Shown here: in pieces, positions 27,327-37,968 of the stretch
How positions within the stretch are numbered: the first letter of the stretch is position 1
How the letters are laid out: every line of letters begins with the position of its first letter
Assembly (NCBI GenBank): GCA_004431415.1
Contig: QPMI01000082.1
Coordinates: 1 to 64,000 of the forward strand
Direction: 5' to 3'
DNA length: 64,000 bases
From: Cyanophora paradoxa
Taxonomy: Eukaryota > Glaucocystophyceae > Cyanophorales > Cyanophoraceae
Made by a program: the position numbers and the translations under genes
The notes under the pieces: generated by a model
The model's input: only the letters and a program-made list of their open reading frames with translations
Databases searched by the model: none
What the model was told of the DNA's origin: nothing

Positions 27327-29275
27327 TCAAGCGGCGGCGCCGGCCGCGGCCTGGGCCGGGGTGGTTGACGCGGTGGCCTGGTGGTGCGGGTGGGGGCGTG
27401 AGGGCCGCGGGCAAGGTGGGCGCTGCGGGACCAGCGCGGGGCGCACGTCGGAGGCGGGCTTGGGGGCGGGGTCGCCCTTGCGGGTCATCATCTTGGCGTA
27501 GAGGGCCTTCTCCTTCTCGCGGTACTCCTTCTCCGCCGCCACGATCCGCCCGTGCTCCGCCCGCAGCTCCGCGTTCCCGGGCTGCAGCTTGATGGCCCTC
27601 CCGCACTCCTCTTTCGCCCGCCCGAATTCCCCCAGCTGCACAAGGGTCAGAGGGGCGCCAGGGCGGGGAGGGCGGGGGTCGGGGCGGGCCATGAGGAGGG
27701 CCTGGGCGCGGCGGAAGAGGGCCTTGACGTTCTCCTTGTCCTCCTCGAGGGCCTTGCCGCACGCCGTCTCCGCCTCCTTCGCCTCCCCGAGCTTCAGGCG
27801 CGCCTGCGCCAGGTTGAGGCACGCCGACACCTGCCGCCCGCGTCATCGCCGCGCGCGCGGCCCGGCGGGGGCGCCTGACGCGCCTTGATCTCCCGGATCT
27901 TGGCCTTTTGCTCGTCCGTCGCGCTCGATGGCAGGTACGAGAAGAGTTCCAGGCACTGCCAGTATGGCCAGGGTCAGCGACGTAAACCGCGCATTCGAGA
28001 GAGGGGGGGGGGGGGGGGGGGGGGGAGAGGGGGAAGGGGGGGGGGAAGAGGTGAAGGGGGGTGGGGGTTCTGGTGTGCGTGTGTGTGGGGGGGGGACTAG
28101 GGGAAGAGGTGGCGTGTCGGTGGGATGCGCACGGCATCATACTTCTTGGCGCTGCGCGGCGTCGTCAGCAGGAGGAGCAAGCCGCGGGGCCGGGGGCGCG
28201 CTTACGCGGTTGCGTAGTCGGCGCGCTTGTAGAAATCGTTGCCGCGCTCCTTCCGCTTCACGCCGGCCTCGAGCTTCTCCGCGACATCCATCTCCCACGA
28301 CTCCTTCTCCCACCCGGGCTCCGCGTTCTCGAAGCCCGTGAGCTCCACGTCGTACGTCGTCGTCTCCTGCATGGCGCCACCCGCACGTCAGGTCACAGAG
28401 AGACCATAGCGCGCGTTGTTCGGAGCCAAGGGTCCCCTAGCAAGAAGCGCGCCGCACCGTCTCAGGAATGTCGCCGCTGGTCCGCCGCCAGTTGCGGATT
28501 GGGTACTCCTTCACCTGGGCCCTGCGCAACCCCGCCGTCGGTCCGGCTGGGCAACATACGATAATCCGCGCACGCGCACGCGCAAGCGGTCGGCCGCGCG
28601 GACGTACTTACCCGAACTCCGGGCTGCAAACGAATCGCGCCTTCTCCCCTGCCCGCATTGTCGCGATGCCTTCCTCCCAGCCTTTGATCACACGTCCCTA
28701 GAGGAGGATAGATGTCCTGTCGGTTCGGGTGGGATCGAGAAGATTCCAGATCGGAAAGCGGAACCTTGGAAAGCTTGAACTCGTACGGCTTGCCGTCTTC
28801 ATTGCTATCGAAGTGAGTGCCATCCTCACGGTACGCTGCGCGCGCGCGCCGGCACGTCAGCCTGCAGCTGGGAGCGGCGGCCGCGGCACGGTTCGGCTGA
28901 GCTTCGAATTTGAGGGCCGAGCACAGAAATCGAAAATTGCGAGGCAAAATCAAACCCAGTACAGCACACCGTCAAAGCGAACGAAGCACTTGGCGTACGC
29001 TTCCGGCTTCGCTTCGTCTATATCTGACTCCTTTAGCACGAACTTGGTCTGCATATCGCGCGTCAGCAGGCGGCATATCCGGACGAGCGCGTAGTATCAA
29101 TGCGCACCAGGCCCGGTGCGAGCTCGACGGCCTTGGACTTGTCGACGTTCTCCCAGCTGAGAGGGGGCTTCGACTCCTTCATGGAATCCGCGGCGGGCTC
29201 ACCGTCGTCGACCTCATCCATGCTGACGTCGTCGGCAATGGGCTCTGCAACCTTCGGCGCGTCGGCGTCCGCCAT
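27327..29275 (-). CDS. FKBP-type peptidyl-prolyl isomerase with TPR domain
   Basis: An Hsp90-binding immunophilin (FKBP52/FKBP62 class) on the minus strand. Exon 1 starts MADADAPKVAEPIADDVSMD at 29,275, followed by ELAPGLVRIDTT. The FKBP domain is spread over exons: SDIDEAKPEAYAKCFVRFDG (about 29,035-28,975), REDGTHFDSNEDGKPYEFKL (about 28,825-28,765), an exon near 28,680 (GWEEGIATMRAG, then ARFVC) and one near 28,490. Then come TTYDVELTGFENAEPGWEKE and the first TPR helix MDVAEKLEAGVKRKERGNDF (28,370-28,230). TPR repeats follow: CLNLAQARLKLGEAKEAETA, GKALEEDKENVKALFRRAQA and FGRAKEECGRAIKLQPGNAE. An Ala/Pro tail stops at 27,327. A poly(C) tract lies in a sense-strand intron (28,003-28,025). 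Confidence 0.85.
28003..28025 (-). repeat. Intronic poly(C) tract (sense strand of the FKBP gene)
   Basis: 23 consecutive G on the plus strand, which is C in the FKBP transcript, followed by purine-rich G runs to about 28,060. Confidence 0.85.
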
Positions 29276-29459
29276 TGCTTGCGGTGCTGGGACTGGTGTT
29301 GGATGGCGGCGGAGCGCTCAAATTCGAATGCGCGAAATGCGCGGCGCGGCGCGAATTTATAGGCGGGGTGGGAATTCGAAGCTGCACGAAGCTTCGATGC
29401 GAGGAAGTCTACCCCCTTCGTACTGTACTATGCGCAACATGTACCCGTGAACGAAAAAA

Positions 29460-30386
29460 ATGAACATCGCGCCCATCAATTACATCAAGCTCGGGCGCGC
29501 GGGGCCCAAGCAGAGGAGGGAAGCGCTCGCCGCGCTCCTTCCCCCAGGGCATCGTCTCTTGCCCGCGCCCGGCCTCCCCGCTCGGTCGGCCCCGCCCGGC
29601 AGCGACGCGTCGGACGAGCTCGTTGTGCGCCATGTGCTTCACGAGTGGGCGCATCGTTGGGCGCTCGCGCACGGCGCCGGCCATGTCCTGCAGATCCTGC
29701 GGATCTTGCACGACAACCCTGTGGACGGCGACAAGGACCTGTTCGGCAAAGATCGAAAGCGCCCGGGTGCATGCTTCTTTCGCGTTTATCCTGCTCGCAG
29801 ACTTCCTGAGCACTTCGTCGCAGACTTCCTGATTGAGTTCGAGCACTTCGTCGTTGTGGTGGAGGTGGACGAGCGGGGCCACGGGCGCACCAACGCCTTC
29901 GCTCGACGCTTCCTGAGTGCCGCGCTCCGCTACAGGCGCTCCGCGGAGGACGCCCGGATGCTCAAGATCTACGAGCAGATCCTCGAGGTTCGTCAGATCC
30001 TCGAGGTTGAGCAGCCTCTGATGCGAGCATGCGCAGATCTACGGGAAGCCAACAAAGTTCATTCGACTCGCAACGCCCGACTCGCAGTCCCAACGCCCCA
30101 ACACGGCGACTCTCCTCAGTTCTCTCGAGCGCGTCGTGGCAGACGGAACACCCACGGAGCGCGAGTGGCGGAGCGCGAGCGCGAGCGCGCGCTGCGGTGG
30201 CGGTGGCGGTGGCGGAGCGCGAGCGCGGTGGCGGAGCGCGAGCGCGAGCGCGCGCTGCGCGCGGCGGCGGAGCGCGAGGCGCGCGGGCGGCCAGGGGTGA
30301 TCCGCCGGGTCCCGGACTCCCATCGGGGCTCGCTTAGTCGCGGTAGACCTGTGGATCCTTCCTATTGGAAACGGAAATCTCGTTGA
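29460..30386 (+). CDS. Nuclease-like ORF of possible viral origin
   Basis: The single-exon ORF starts MNIAPINYIKLGRAGPKQRR. A helical region reads ELVVRHVLHEWAHRWALAHG, then DGDKDLFGKDRKR. The core reads HFVADFLIEFEHFVVVVEVD followed by ERGH, then SAEDARMLKIYEQIL. The pattern P/x-D-F-hydrophobic run-V-E-V-D-E-x-x-H then x-E-x-x-R-M resembles a PD-(D/E)xK-like nuclease family seen in nucleocytoplasmic large DNA viruses; the assignment is from memory of the pattern only. The C-terminal third is low complexity: alternating ERERER and WRWRW runs, then basic. It stops at 30,386 and might end earlier by splicing. It lies alone between FKBP and the bHLH gene. Confidence 0.45.
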   Translation: MNIAPINYIKLGRAGPKQRREALAALLPPGHRLLPAPGLPARSAPPGSDASDELVVRHVLHEWAHRWALAHGAGHVLQILRILHDNPVDGDKDLFGKDRKRPGACFFRVYPARRLPEHFVADFLIEFEHFVVVVEVDERGHGRTNAFARRFLSAALRYRRSAEDARMLKIYEQILEVRQILEVEQPLMRACADLREANKVHSTRNARLAVPTPQHGDSPQFSRARRGRRNTHGARVAERERERALRWRWRWRSASAVAERERERALRAAAEREARGRPGVIRRVPDSHRGSLSRGRPVDPSYWKRKSR

Positions 30387-30832
30387 CGGAAAATCCTTCC
30401 TCTGCAGCTGTCTGTGTCTGTGCTGGGGGGGCAACCACGGGCGATGCCTTTCGCGATGCCTCGAGGCGATGTCTCCTCTAGATCTCTCCTCTCGCGAGGC
30501 GATGCCTTCTCCTCAAGATCTCTCCACTCGAGGCGATGCGCAAGCGCCGGGACAAGCGCCGGGGGGGGGGAAGAAACTCCGGGGTACTGCGACACCGCCT
30601 GTAGCGTGTTGGCGCCGGCGTGGTGCGCGTGAAAGAGAAAAAAAGAAAGCAGCCCTCTTGCTTGCAAGCCGCAACGCGCAGCAGAGACCGCGCTGGCGCA
30701 GCAGCACCAGCCCGCGCAGCCCCAGCCCGCGCAGCACCACAGCAGCGGCCCCGGCCCGCGACGCGCGCGGCCGTCGGGGGCTATCGGCCTCGGCCCTGAG
30801 CTTCCTCGTCAACCAAACGATACGCTGGCAAG
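30387..30832. other. Intergenic/5' region of the bHLH gene
   Basis: Contains GAGGCGATG-spaced short repeats (30,455-30,545: TCGAGGCGATGTCTCCTCTA and similar, three units), a run of nine G, and a GC-rich leader. No gene is supported. Confidence 0.4.
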
Positions 30833-33800
30833 ATGCAGCTCAACGGGGGTCCGCTGGACCCCTTCTTCAACATAGTCTTGGCCGGCGGGGCGGCGACTGT
30901 AGCGAATCCTTACGAGCAGGCATTGCATGCGGGGACTAGTTCGAGCCAGGCGGACTCCGCGCGCGCAGCTGTAGCCGCCCTCGCTTCCAATGCTGGCTTG
31001 GTCGCTGCAGCCGCGTCGGAGGCTGCTGCCGCCGTCGCAGCGGCCGCCGCGGCGCAGCAGCAGCATCACCAATCTCAACATTCGCAGACTCCTCCGCACT
31101 CCCAGCACATCTCTCAGCACCCCGCGCAAGGACAGAACCAACAGGGACACGGAGCGCAGCCGGCGTACCGGCCCGCACAGCATTCCAGCCCGCAGCTTTC
31201 ATCCCAGGGGCACCGAATGGACGTTTCTTATCTGGCCGCTCGCCCGACGCCAGCCCCGACTTCGACTCCCACGCTCAGCGAACTCCTGGGGGGACCGTCC
31301 TTCGATCCGTCCAAGGCCGTGACTGCGCAGGACCTGACCCAAATTTTCCACTATCTTGCGCAGCAAGCTGTCCAGCAACAACAGCAACAGCAGCCGCAGC
31401 CGCCGCCGCCGCAGCAGCAGCAGCAACAGCAGCATCATCATCATCAGCCGCCGCCGCCGCCGCCGCTGCCTCCGCCGCCGCCGCTGCAACGGCAGGTGCT
31501 GCAGCCGCAGCATCAGACCCAACATGTACAGCCTCAGTTACCATCCCTTTCATCGCATTTCCCACCGATACCTCCACCGGCGCCTTCCTCTGCCCCCTCT
31601 TCTTCTTCTTCTTCCTTTTCCCACCCCCATCCTTGCACAGCGGCACCTCCATCTGCGCCTCCTTCTCGATTTTCCTCTTCAGGCCAGTTTGGTTCCTTTC
31701 TGGAGGACCCATTCCGCGCACTGCAGGCCGTGGCCGCGGCCGCGACAGCACCAGCCGCGGCCCCATCCGCGACTGCGGTGGCTGACGCCTTTTGGTCCCT
31801 GGGCGAGTCTACGCAGAGTATCATTGCTGCAGCCGTAGCTGCGAGCGCGCAGGCTGCGGCCGCGTCGAACACCGCAACCACACTAGCGCCACTACCACCT
31901 CCGCCGCCGCCGCCGCCACCGCCGCCGCCGCAGCAGCAGCAACATCAACATCAACAACAGCAACAACAACAGCAGCAGCAGCAGCAGCAACAGTCACGCG
32001 CCCAGCCCGGCGGGCCGCAGCAGCAAGCGGCGCTGCCAGGGTCTGGCGCGATGACGGCTGCGCAGGCGGCGTGCATGGCTCAGCTTGCAGCGTCGAGTCC
32101 GTCGGTTGCGGCAATGTTTTCCGCGCTTATATCATCGCACCCCGCTGCTGCCGCTGCTCTCGCATCGTTTCTCGTCTCCAACGTCGCCGTCCATTCTGCG
32201 CCCGAACCACTCCGGCACCCGCCCCCGCCCCATTCCGCCTCGGAGCCGGCGCCTCAGTCCCCCTTCCCTACATCCTCGGCCATCCTGCAGGCCGCCCAAG
32301 CGGCAGCATCGCCGGCGCAGCCGCCACGACTGCAGCAGCTCGCCGCCGCCGCCACGCCGCACGCGGGGACAGCGGGGTCGTCGGCGGGGCAGGCCCCGGC
32401 GCAGGGCCCTGTGGCGGCGGCGATGGCGGCGGCGGCAGCGGCGGGGCTCTTCGCAGCAAGTTCGACGGAGGCGCCGCACGTCTGGACGCCCTCCTTCCTG
32501 ACGCCCTCAGACCCCGCCCTCATGGGGTCCCAGGACCCTCACGCCCTCCTCGGTCCGCCCGCGCAGCCCGCCCCTCCCCCTCGCGCCCCGCCGACGCCGC
32601 CGCAGGCTTCGACCCCGTGATGCCCAACGCGGTGCCGTCCGCCCTTACGCGTCCTCCCCCCGAGCCGTCGCCGCCCGCCCCGGCCTGGCCTACACAGAAG
32701 CAACCCGCCGTGTCCGCCCTGCCCCTCGGCGGACAGGCGCCACGATCCGTCTAACTCGGCCGCAGGCGCTTCGCGCCGACGGCGCTGCACCTGAACCCTG
32801 GGGCGGCGACGCCGGGCGGGGGTGTAAAGCTGGAGGGGGCGGTGCGGGCGAGCGTGAGCCACGCCACCTCGTGGCGCGACGCACAGCAGATTCCCCGCAA
32901 CACGTCCGCCCAGCCCCTCTCGCCTCCTGCGCCCGCACTGACCCCGCGGCAGGGACCGCAGTCTCTTTCAGCCCGGCACGTCCGATGCGCCCCAGGGGAA
33001 CGCAGCACCGCCATCGGGCCCAAACCCTCTCCCTGCCACCCCTCCGCACGCGCCGAGTGGCCTGCCGCCCCCCCCCGTTTCGGGCTCTCCCGGCTGGCGG
33101 CCGCCCCCTGCTCCAATGGTGCCGAGCCTACCTCCTCCGCCTGGGGCTAGCCCCGTGGGGCCGCCCCTTTTGCTTCACGCCCTCGGCCGGCAGGCCCCGC
33201 GGCCCGGCGCAGAGGCCGCCGCCCCCTCTCCCCTCGGGCCCTCCCCTCCGCCCCCTGGGGCCATCCCGGCCGGCCCTCTCGGCGCTTTCCCGCTTGCGCG
33301 GAGCGACCCGCACTCGCATCCGCCGCTGCCGGGCGCCGCGCAGCTGCGGCCTCCCTACGCGCAGGCAGCGGTCGGTCCCGTCCCGCCTGCCGTGGCACCG
33401 GCGGTGGCGAGCAAGGGGGCCGGGGCGGGGGCGGGCGGGCAGCAGTCGACGCCGCCGCTGGGGCCGCAGGGGGCGGGGGTGCTGGCGCCCTCGCGCTCTT
33501 CCAACTCGTCGAGCGCCTCGTCGTACCCGCCAACGCCGGCCCTCTCCAGCGCCTCCTCTTCCTCCCGCAAGGGGCCCCCCTCCCACTCCGAGGCCCGCCC
33601 GCCCGCCACTCCCGCCCCCGACGCCCCCGCCGACCCCCTCTCGCAGATCGAGCGCAAGCGGCGGGACTTGATGACGGAGCGGATCGGGCAGCTGAAGAAC
33701 CTGCTGCCGGCGAGCGAGCTGGCGCTGGGGAGCAAGAGCACGCAGGCGGCGATCCTGGGGTCGGCTGCGCGGTACATCGGGACGCTGCAGGCGGAGAACG

Positions 33801-35631
33801 CGCAGCTGCGGGAGGCGCGGGGCAGCCTTGTGGCGCAGCTGAAGGCCACCCGCCGCGCCCTCCGCGACCTCAAGGGCCTCGGAGAGCCGGCCCCGCCCGC
33901 CCACGGCTCGCCCCCGGAGGCCGCCCCTGAGAAGCCCAAGTCGGGCGGCGGCTCGGGGTCGGGCGGCAGCGGGAGCGGCGGCTCGGGGGGCGGCAGCCGC
34001 TGCGGCTCGAGCGGGGAGAGCGCCTCGCGCGAGTCGTCCCCCGGCCGGGACGACGGCATGGAGGCCGAGCCCGACGGCCCGACGCCGCCCCGTCCGCCCG
34101 CCCCGCCCCGCCACACCGCCCCGGCTCCGCGCCGACGCAGCGTCTCCCGCAGGGGTGGGGGCGGCGCGGGGGTTGCGGAGCTGTGGCGGACAGGGGACGG
34201 GCCCTACACGCTCCTCGTCTGCTCCGTGCCAGAGTCGGCCGCCGTCGCCAGCCCCAGCATCGTGCGCCGCCGGCCGCGCCGCCCTGCGCAGCCCCGCGCG
34301 GCGCCGAGCGCAGCGGCAGGCGATGGGCGTGCGGGTGCCGGCGGTGAGCGTGAAGCAATTTGCGGCGATGGGCCTCAAGCTCGCCATGGAGAACCTCTTC
34401 ATCACTGATCCGACCCTCCCGGGACACCCGATCGCGCGCCCCGCACCCTGCCGGGCGACGGGGTCCGCGGCTGACGGCGCGGGGGCAGATTTATGCGTCT
34501 GAGAGCTACCGTGCGGCGGTGGGGATGACGCAGGAGGAGGTCGTGGGGGCCCCCGGCGCCTTCTCGCACCCAGGCTGCGTGGACTACGCGGCGGCGGGGG
34601 GCCTGGCGGGGGCGCTGCGGGACGGGGCGGACTTCCTGGCGGAGGTCTTCGCGCGGCGCAAGGACGGGGCCCCTTTCTGGAGCCTCGTCTCGGTCGTCTC
34701 CGTGGTGGACGCCCAGAGCCGCGTCGTCAACTACATCGCCTCCTCCGTGCCCCCGCCCCGCTTCCCCCCCGGCGACGGCCCCGCCGTCTCACGCCGGCGC
34801 CGCGCAGCTCGACATCACCTCCTGCAAGCACCGCGAGGGGGTCCTCATGCGCCCCGAGGCGGCCCCCAGCGCGGAGGGGCCCCTCGCGGCGGGCCCTGCC
34901 AAGGCCTGCCCTCAGAACGCCCCCTCCGGCGACCGCGAGGGCGGCAACGGCGCCAAGCGGCCCCGTAACGGGTGCGACGCCCCTCAGTGACAGTGGGCCC
35001 CCGGGGCGAGGGCGCGACGGGGGTTGGGCAGATACGGGCCGCGGGGCAGCGGGGCGCCGATCGGGGAACCGAACACGCCGCTGAAGCACTTCCTGGCGGC
35101 GCTGCTGTGCATGGCGATGGAGGGGCTCCTCGTCACCGACTCGCGCACCCGCCCCGGCGGCACGGACCGCATCCTCTTCGCCTCGCGCGGCCTCCAGGCC
35201 CGCCCGGCGCCGCCCCGCGGCCCCCGCGCCGGCCCCGCCTGCCGCGGCTGAGGTGGCGCAGCGGGCGACGGGCTTCTCGCGGGGCGAGCTGGTGGGGCAG
35301 TCGTGCTCCGAGATGCTGGGCGGGGAGGGCCCCGACGCCGCCCCCGTCCCCGGCCTCGACGCCTGCATGCGCCTCAAGCGCCCGTGCATCGCCCGTGCGC
35401 CCCCGCGCGCCCCGCGCGCCCCGCCCCCGCTCACCGCCTCCCCGCAGAGGCCCTCCTGCGCCGCAAGTGCGGGCCGCCTCTCCCGAACCTGGTGCGCGAG
35501 AGCCGCGGGGCGGGGCTGGCCGGGCGGGGCGGGGGCTGATGGCTGGGCAGCTGTTCGCGACCCCGGTGCTGGACATGAGCGGCGAGGCGGTCCGCTTCAT
35601 TCAGCTCCGCCACGCCTTCGAGGCCCTTTAA
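30833..35631 (+). CDS. bHLH transcription factor with two LOV-like PAS domains
   Basis: The first exon (30,833 to about 32,620) is a 595-codon Gln/Ala/Pro/His-rich activation-like region. After spliced Pro-rich segments the bHLH lies at about 33,640-33,820: QIERKRRDLMTERIGQLKNL, then LPASELALGSKSTQAAILGS and AARYIGTLQAENAQLREA. PAS 1 (about 34,326-34,770) has AMENLFITDPTLPGHPI, IYASESYRAAVGMTQEEVVG and FARRKDGAPFWSLVSVV; it is LOV-shaped but lacks the photoactive cysteine. PAS 2 (about 35,040-35,631) has ALLCMAMEGLLVTDSRT, TGFSRGELVGQSCSEMLGGE, LLRRKCGPPLPNL, and LFATPVLDMSGEAVRFIQLR. It keeps a Cys at the LOV adduct position (GQSC versus GRNC), but the rest of that motif differs. GC-AG introns split both PAS domains. 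It probably regulates transcription by dimerisation and possibly by light or redox. Compare the diatom bHLH-PAS RITMO1. Confidence 0.8.
31371..31490 (+). repeat. CAG/CCG coding microsatellites
   Basis: Poly-Gln, poly-Pro and His runs (CAACAGCAACAG, CCGCCGCCG) lie here, with a second block at 31,898-31,992. They lie in frame in the bHLH gene's first exon and are likely length-variable. Confidence 0.8.
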
Positions 35632-35724
35632 GCCCCCGCCCCGCACCGCATTCGCCCCCGCCCGCGCCCCCGCGCCCCTCACGAATGAGACGTATTTATT
35701 GCGAGGGGGCGGGGCGACGAGGGC

Positions 35725-37405
35725 TCACGCCTCGAGCACCTCGACGAGGCGGCCGAGGGCGGCGGCGACGGTCCCCGCGACGCCGCGCTGGTACCCGCAG
35801 TTGGCCACCAGCGCGCACAGCGGCGCCTTGGCCCTGGCGCGCCTCTCAGCGCGCCGAGCGGGGCGGGGCGGGGCGGGGCGGGGCGGGTGAGGCGGCCGAC
35901 CGGCGCGCAGCGGCGGCGACGGCGGCCTCGCGCTCCACGACCGTCGCGCGCGTCGCGTGAAAGTGCCCGTTGGGGTCTGCGCCGCCCTCGGCTCCAGCAC
36001 CGCGGGCGCCAGGGCCGGCGGCCGGCGCACCGCCCTCGAGCACGTCGTAGCCGATCACGTAGATGATGAACTCGGGTGAGAACTCTGCAGGCGGGTCGCC
36101 CCAGCGCCGCCGGCGCGGCGGGCCGGCGCGGCGCTGTGGCACCTCGGAAGGCGTCGCTCAGGGCGTCGAGGAGGGCAGCCCGGTACTCCCCATCGGTCGT
36201 GGCGCACGTGCACGGCGCCCCCGCGCGATCGCCCGCTTCGCCCAGTGCTCCTGCCCGGCCCGCCTCGCCTCGCGCCCCCGCCCCCGCGCCCGCGCCTGCG
36301 CCCCTCGACCCTCGCGCACCTGGGGTACTCCTGCGAGGAGGGGGGGAGGGGGGGGGGGGGGAGGGGGGGAGGGTGGGAAGGGTGGTGAGGGGCTGGGCAG
36401 GCGGGGCGGGCGGGCGAGAGGCACGAGGTCGTTGTTGTATGCGTCGACGATGTAGACGACGCCGGCGCGGGCCTCCTTGAGCAGGTCCCCCTCGTGCCCA
36501 TTCCCCTGCGCCCCCTCGCCCCCTCGCCCCGGGTCGCCGCACCCCGCCGCAAAACCGCACCCTGTGCACGTCGAAGTCGATGCTGCGGCGTGTCCCGGCA
36601 TCAGTCAGGTGCCGGCGCGCCCTCGCGCCGAGCTCACATCATCAGCTTGCCGCCGGGCCTCTTTCTCCAGTAGTGCCGCGCTGGGGGCAGTCAGCGGGGC
36701 AGAAGGGCCGCGGAAGCCGAGTCTCTCGGATCACGGCGAACCGGCCATGGTAACGTCGGCAAACCAGCAGAGACCGGCGCCGCCGCGCGGGCCCGACGCG
36801 TGGTGCAGCCCCCCGTCCTGCAGCGGCTGAGCGGCAGAGCCAGCGCACGAAGCGGGGCGGGGCGCGCGGACCGTGTTCACCGCCCAGCCGCGCTCCAGCG
36901 CCAGGTCCACCGCCATGAGCGTGCCGCGGGCGCACCAGCGCTGCGGCTCGACGTACTCCATCAGGAGCCGCGCGGGGGTTGCCCGCTCCACCTCTCGCCG
37001 GCTCATCTCTCCGACACGCGCGAGGAGCGCGGGGGTGCCTCGCTCGATGGAGCGCAGGTACTCCTCCGTGTGCGCCAGCAGGAGCTCCTCATCGCTGGCG
37101 CGGCGGTCGCACTCAACGAACCCTCGCCCGCGGTGCAGGTCGGCCCGCGCCCGCAGCAGCGCCACCACTTCGCGCAGATTCTGGCACGAGGTGGCCAAGT
37201 CGGTGAAGCGCACGTTGTACCGCTCGCTCACAACCACCGGCATGCTAGCTGCAGAGCTCAGCGCGGGGGCATCGCCCGGGCTGCAGCTGAAGGCTGCGAC
37301 GTCGGCTGTCTCTCTCTTCGAGTCCGCTTCATCCAGCCCATTGGCGGCCCGCCTGGCGCGCTTCGCGGGCGGCGGCGCGGCGCGTTCGGGATCCTCGGCC
37401 GCCAT
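35725..37405 (-). CDS. HDAC11: HDAC11-like class IV histone deacetylase
   Basis: A zinc-dependent lysine deacetylase or deacylase. The start is at 37,405 (MAAEDPERAAPPPAKRARRA, a nuclear-localisation-like leader), or 12 codons earlier at 37,441. Domain order: VVVSERYNVRFTDLATSCQN, DEELLLAHTEEYLRSIER, RWCARGTLMAVDLALERGWA. After an intron ending CTCAGCCGCTGCAG comes DGGLHHASGPRGGAG with CWFADVTMA, the active-site GGxHHA...RGGG block. Later exons give ACTIVE-site DxDxH remnants near 36,560, QGNGHEGDLLKEA, VVYIVDAYNNDLVP, EFIIYVIGYDVLEG, then DPNGHFHATRATVVEREAAV and VANCGYQRGVAGTVAAALGR, stop 35,725. The tyrosine of GGYQ is kept as GYQ. A poly(C)-type tract (36,339-36,371) lies in an intron on the sense strand. 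Confidence 0.85.
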
Positions 37406-37968
37406 CCGACGTGGCGCTCGTATGTGCTGTCCGCAAATCAACTACGTAAGTCTTGCAAATCGTGCACACTGCGAGCGGCGCGCCAAGAGCTTCGGCGCAC
37501 CTGGTCAACAAGCCGGCTCGCGCGGCTCCACGGACTAGGGGGGGTTTACGGCCGAAAGATAGCAGCTGCAGAGGCCCTGTTGTGTGCTTGCCAAAGAAGT
37601 TGACAAGCGCCAGCTGCAGGCCCTACGCCTGGCCCAGGCCGCCCAGCTGCAGTGGCTTGCGAACGAAGTGACGTCGGGCGCCGGCGAATGCCTCATGATC
37701 TTATGCGGTACCGGTACGTGCGCCTTTCCTATATATAGCTAACGGTGCGCACGAGCTACATCATGCCTACATGGCCGCCGGGCCTCTCTCTTGCGCGCCG
37801 GCGCCTAGCCTAGTAGCGTACATGGCCTCTCTCAGAGTCTCTCTCGCACGCAGATCCTTCGAGGATCTCAGAGTCTTAACTTCAAGGCTTTTAGCTTTTT
37901 GTACTACAGTAGATTACGCGCGCGCCTGCGTTTACGCTAGCTATAGATGTAAAACTGACATTATATAA
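37406..37968. other. Intergenic segment between HDAC11 and methyltransferase genes
   Basis: Contains TATATATAGC (37,730), GCCTAGCCTAGTAGCG (37,803) and AT-richer DNA to 37,970. No gene is supported. Confidence 0.45.

Noticed and set aside
33128-34405. A 425-codon minus-strand open frame opposite the bHLH exon
   Set aside because: It mirrors the GC-rich bHLH coding strand; the plus strand has the recognisable bHLH and the minus translation is Arg/Gly/Ala-rich without domains.
34430-34770. PAS1 as a functional LOV photosensor
   Set aside because: The GxNCRFLQ site reads GAPGAFSHPG, so the photoactive cysteine is missing.
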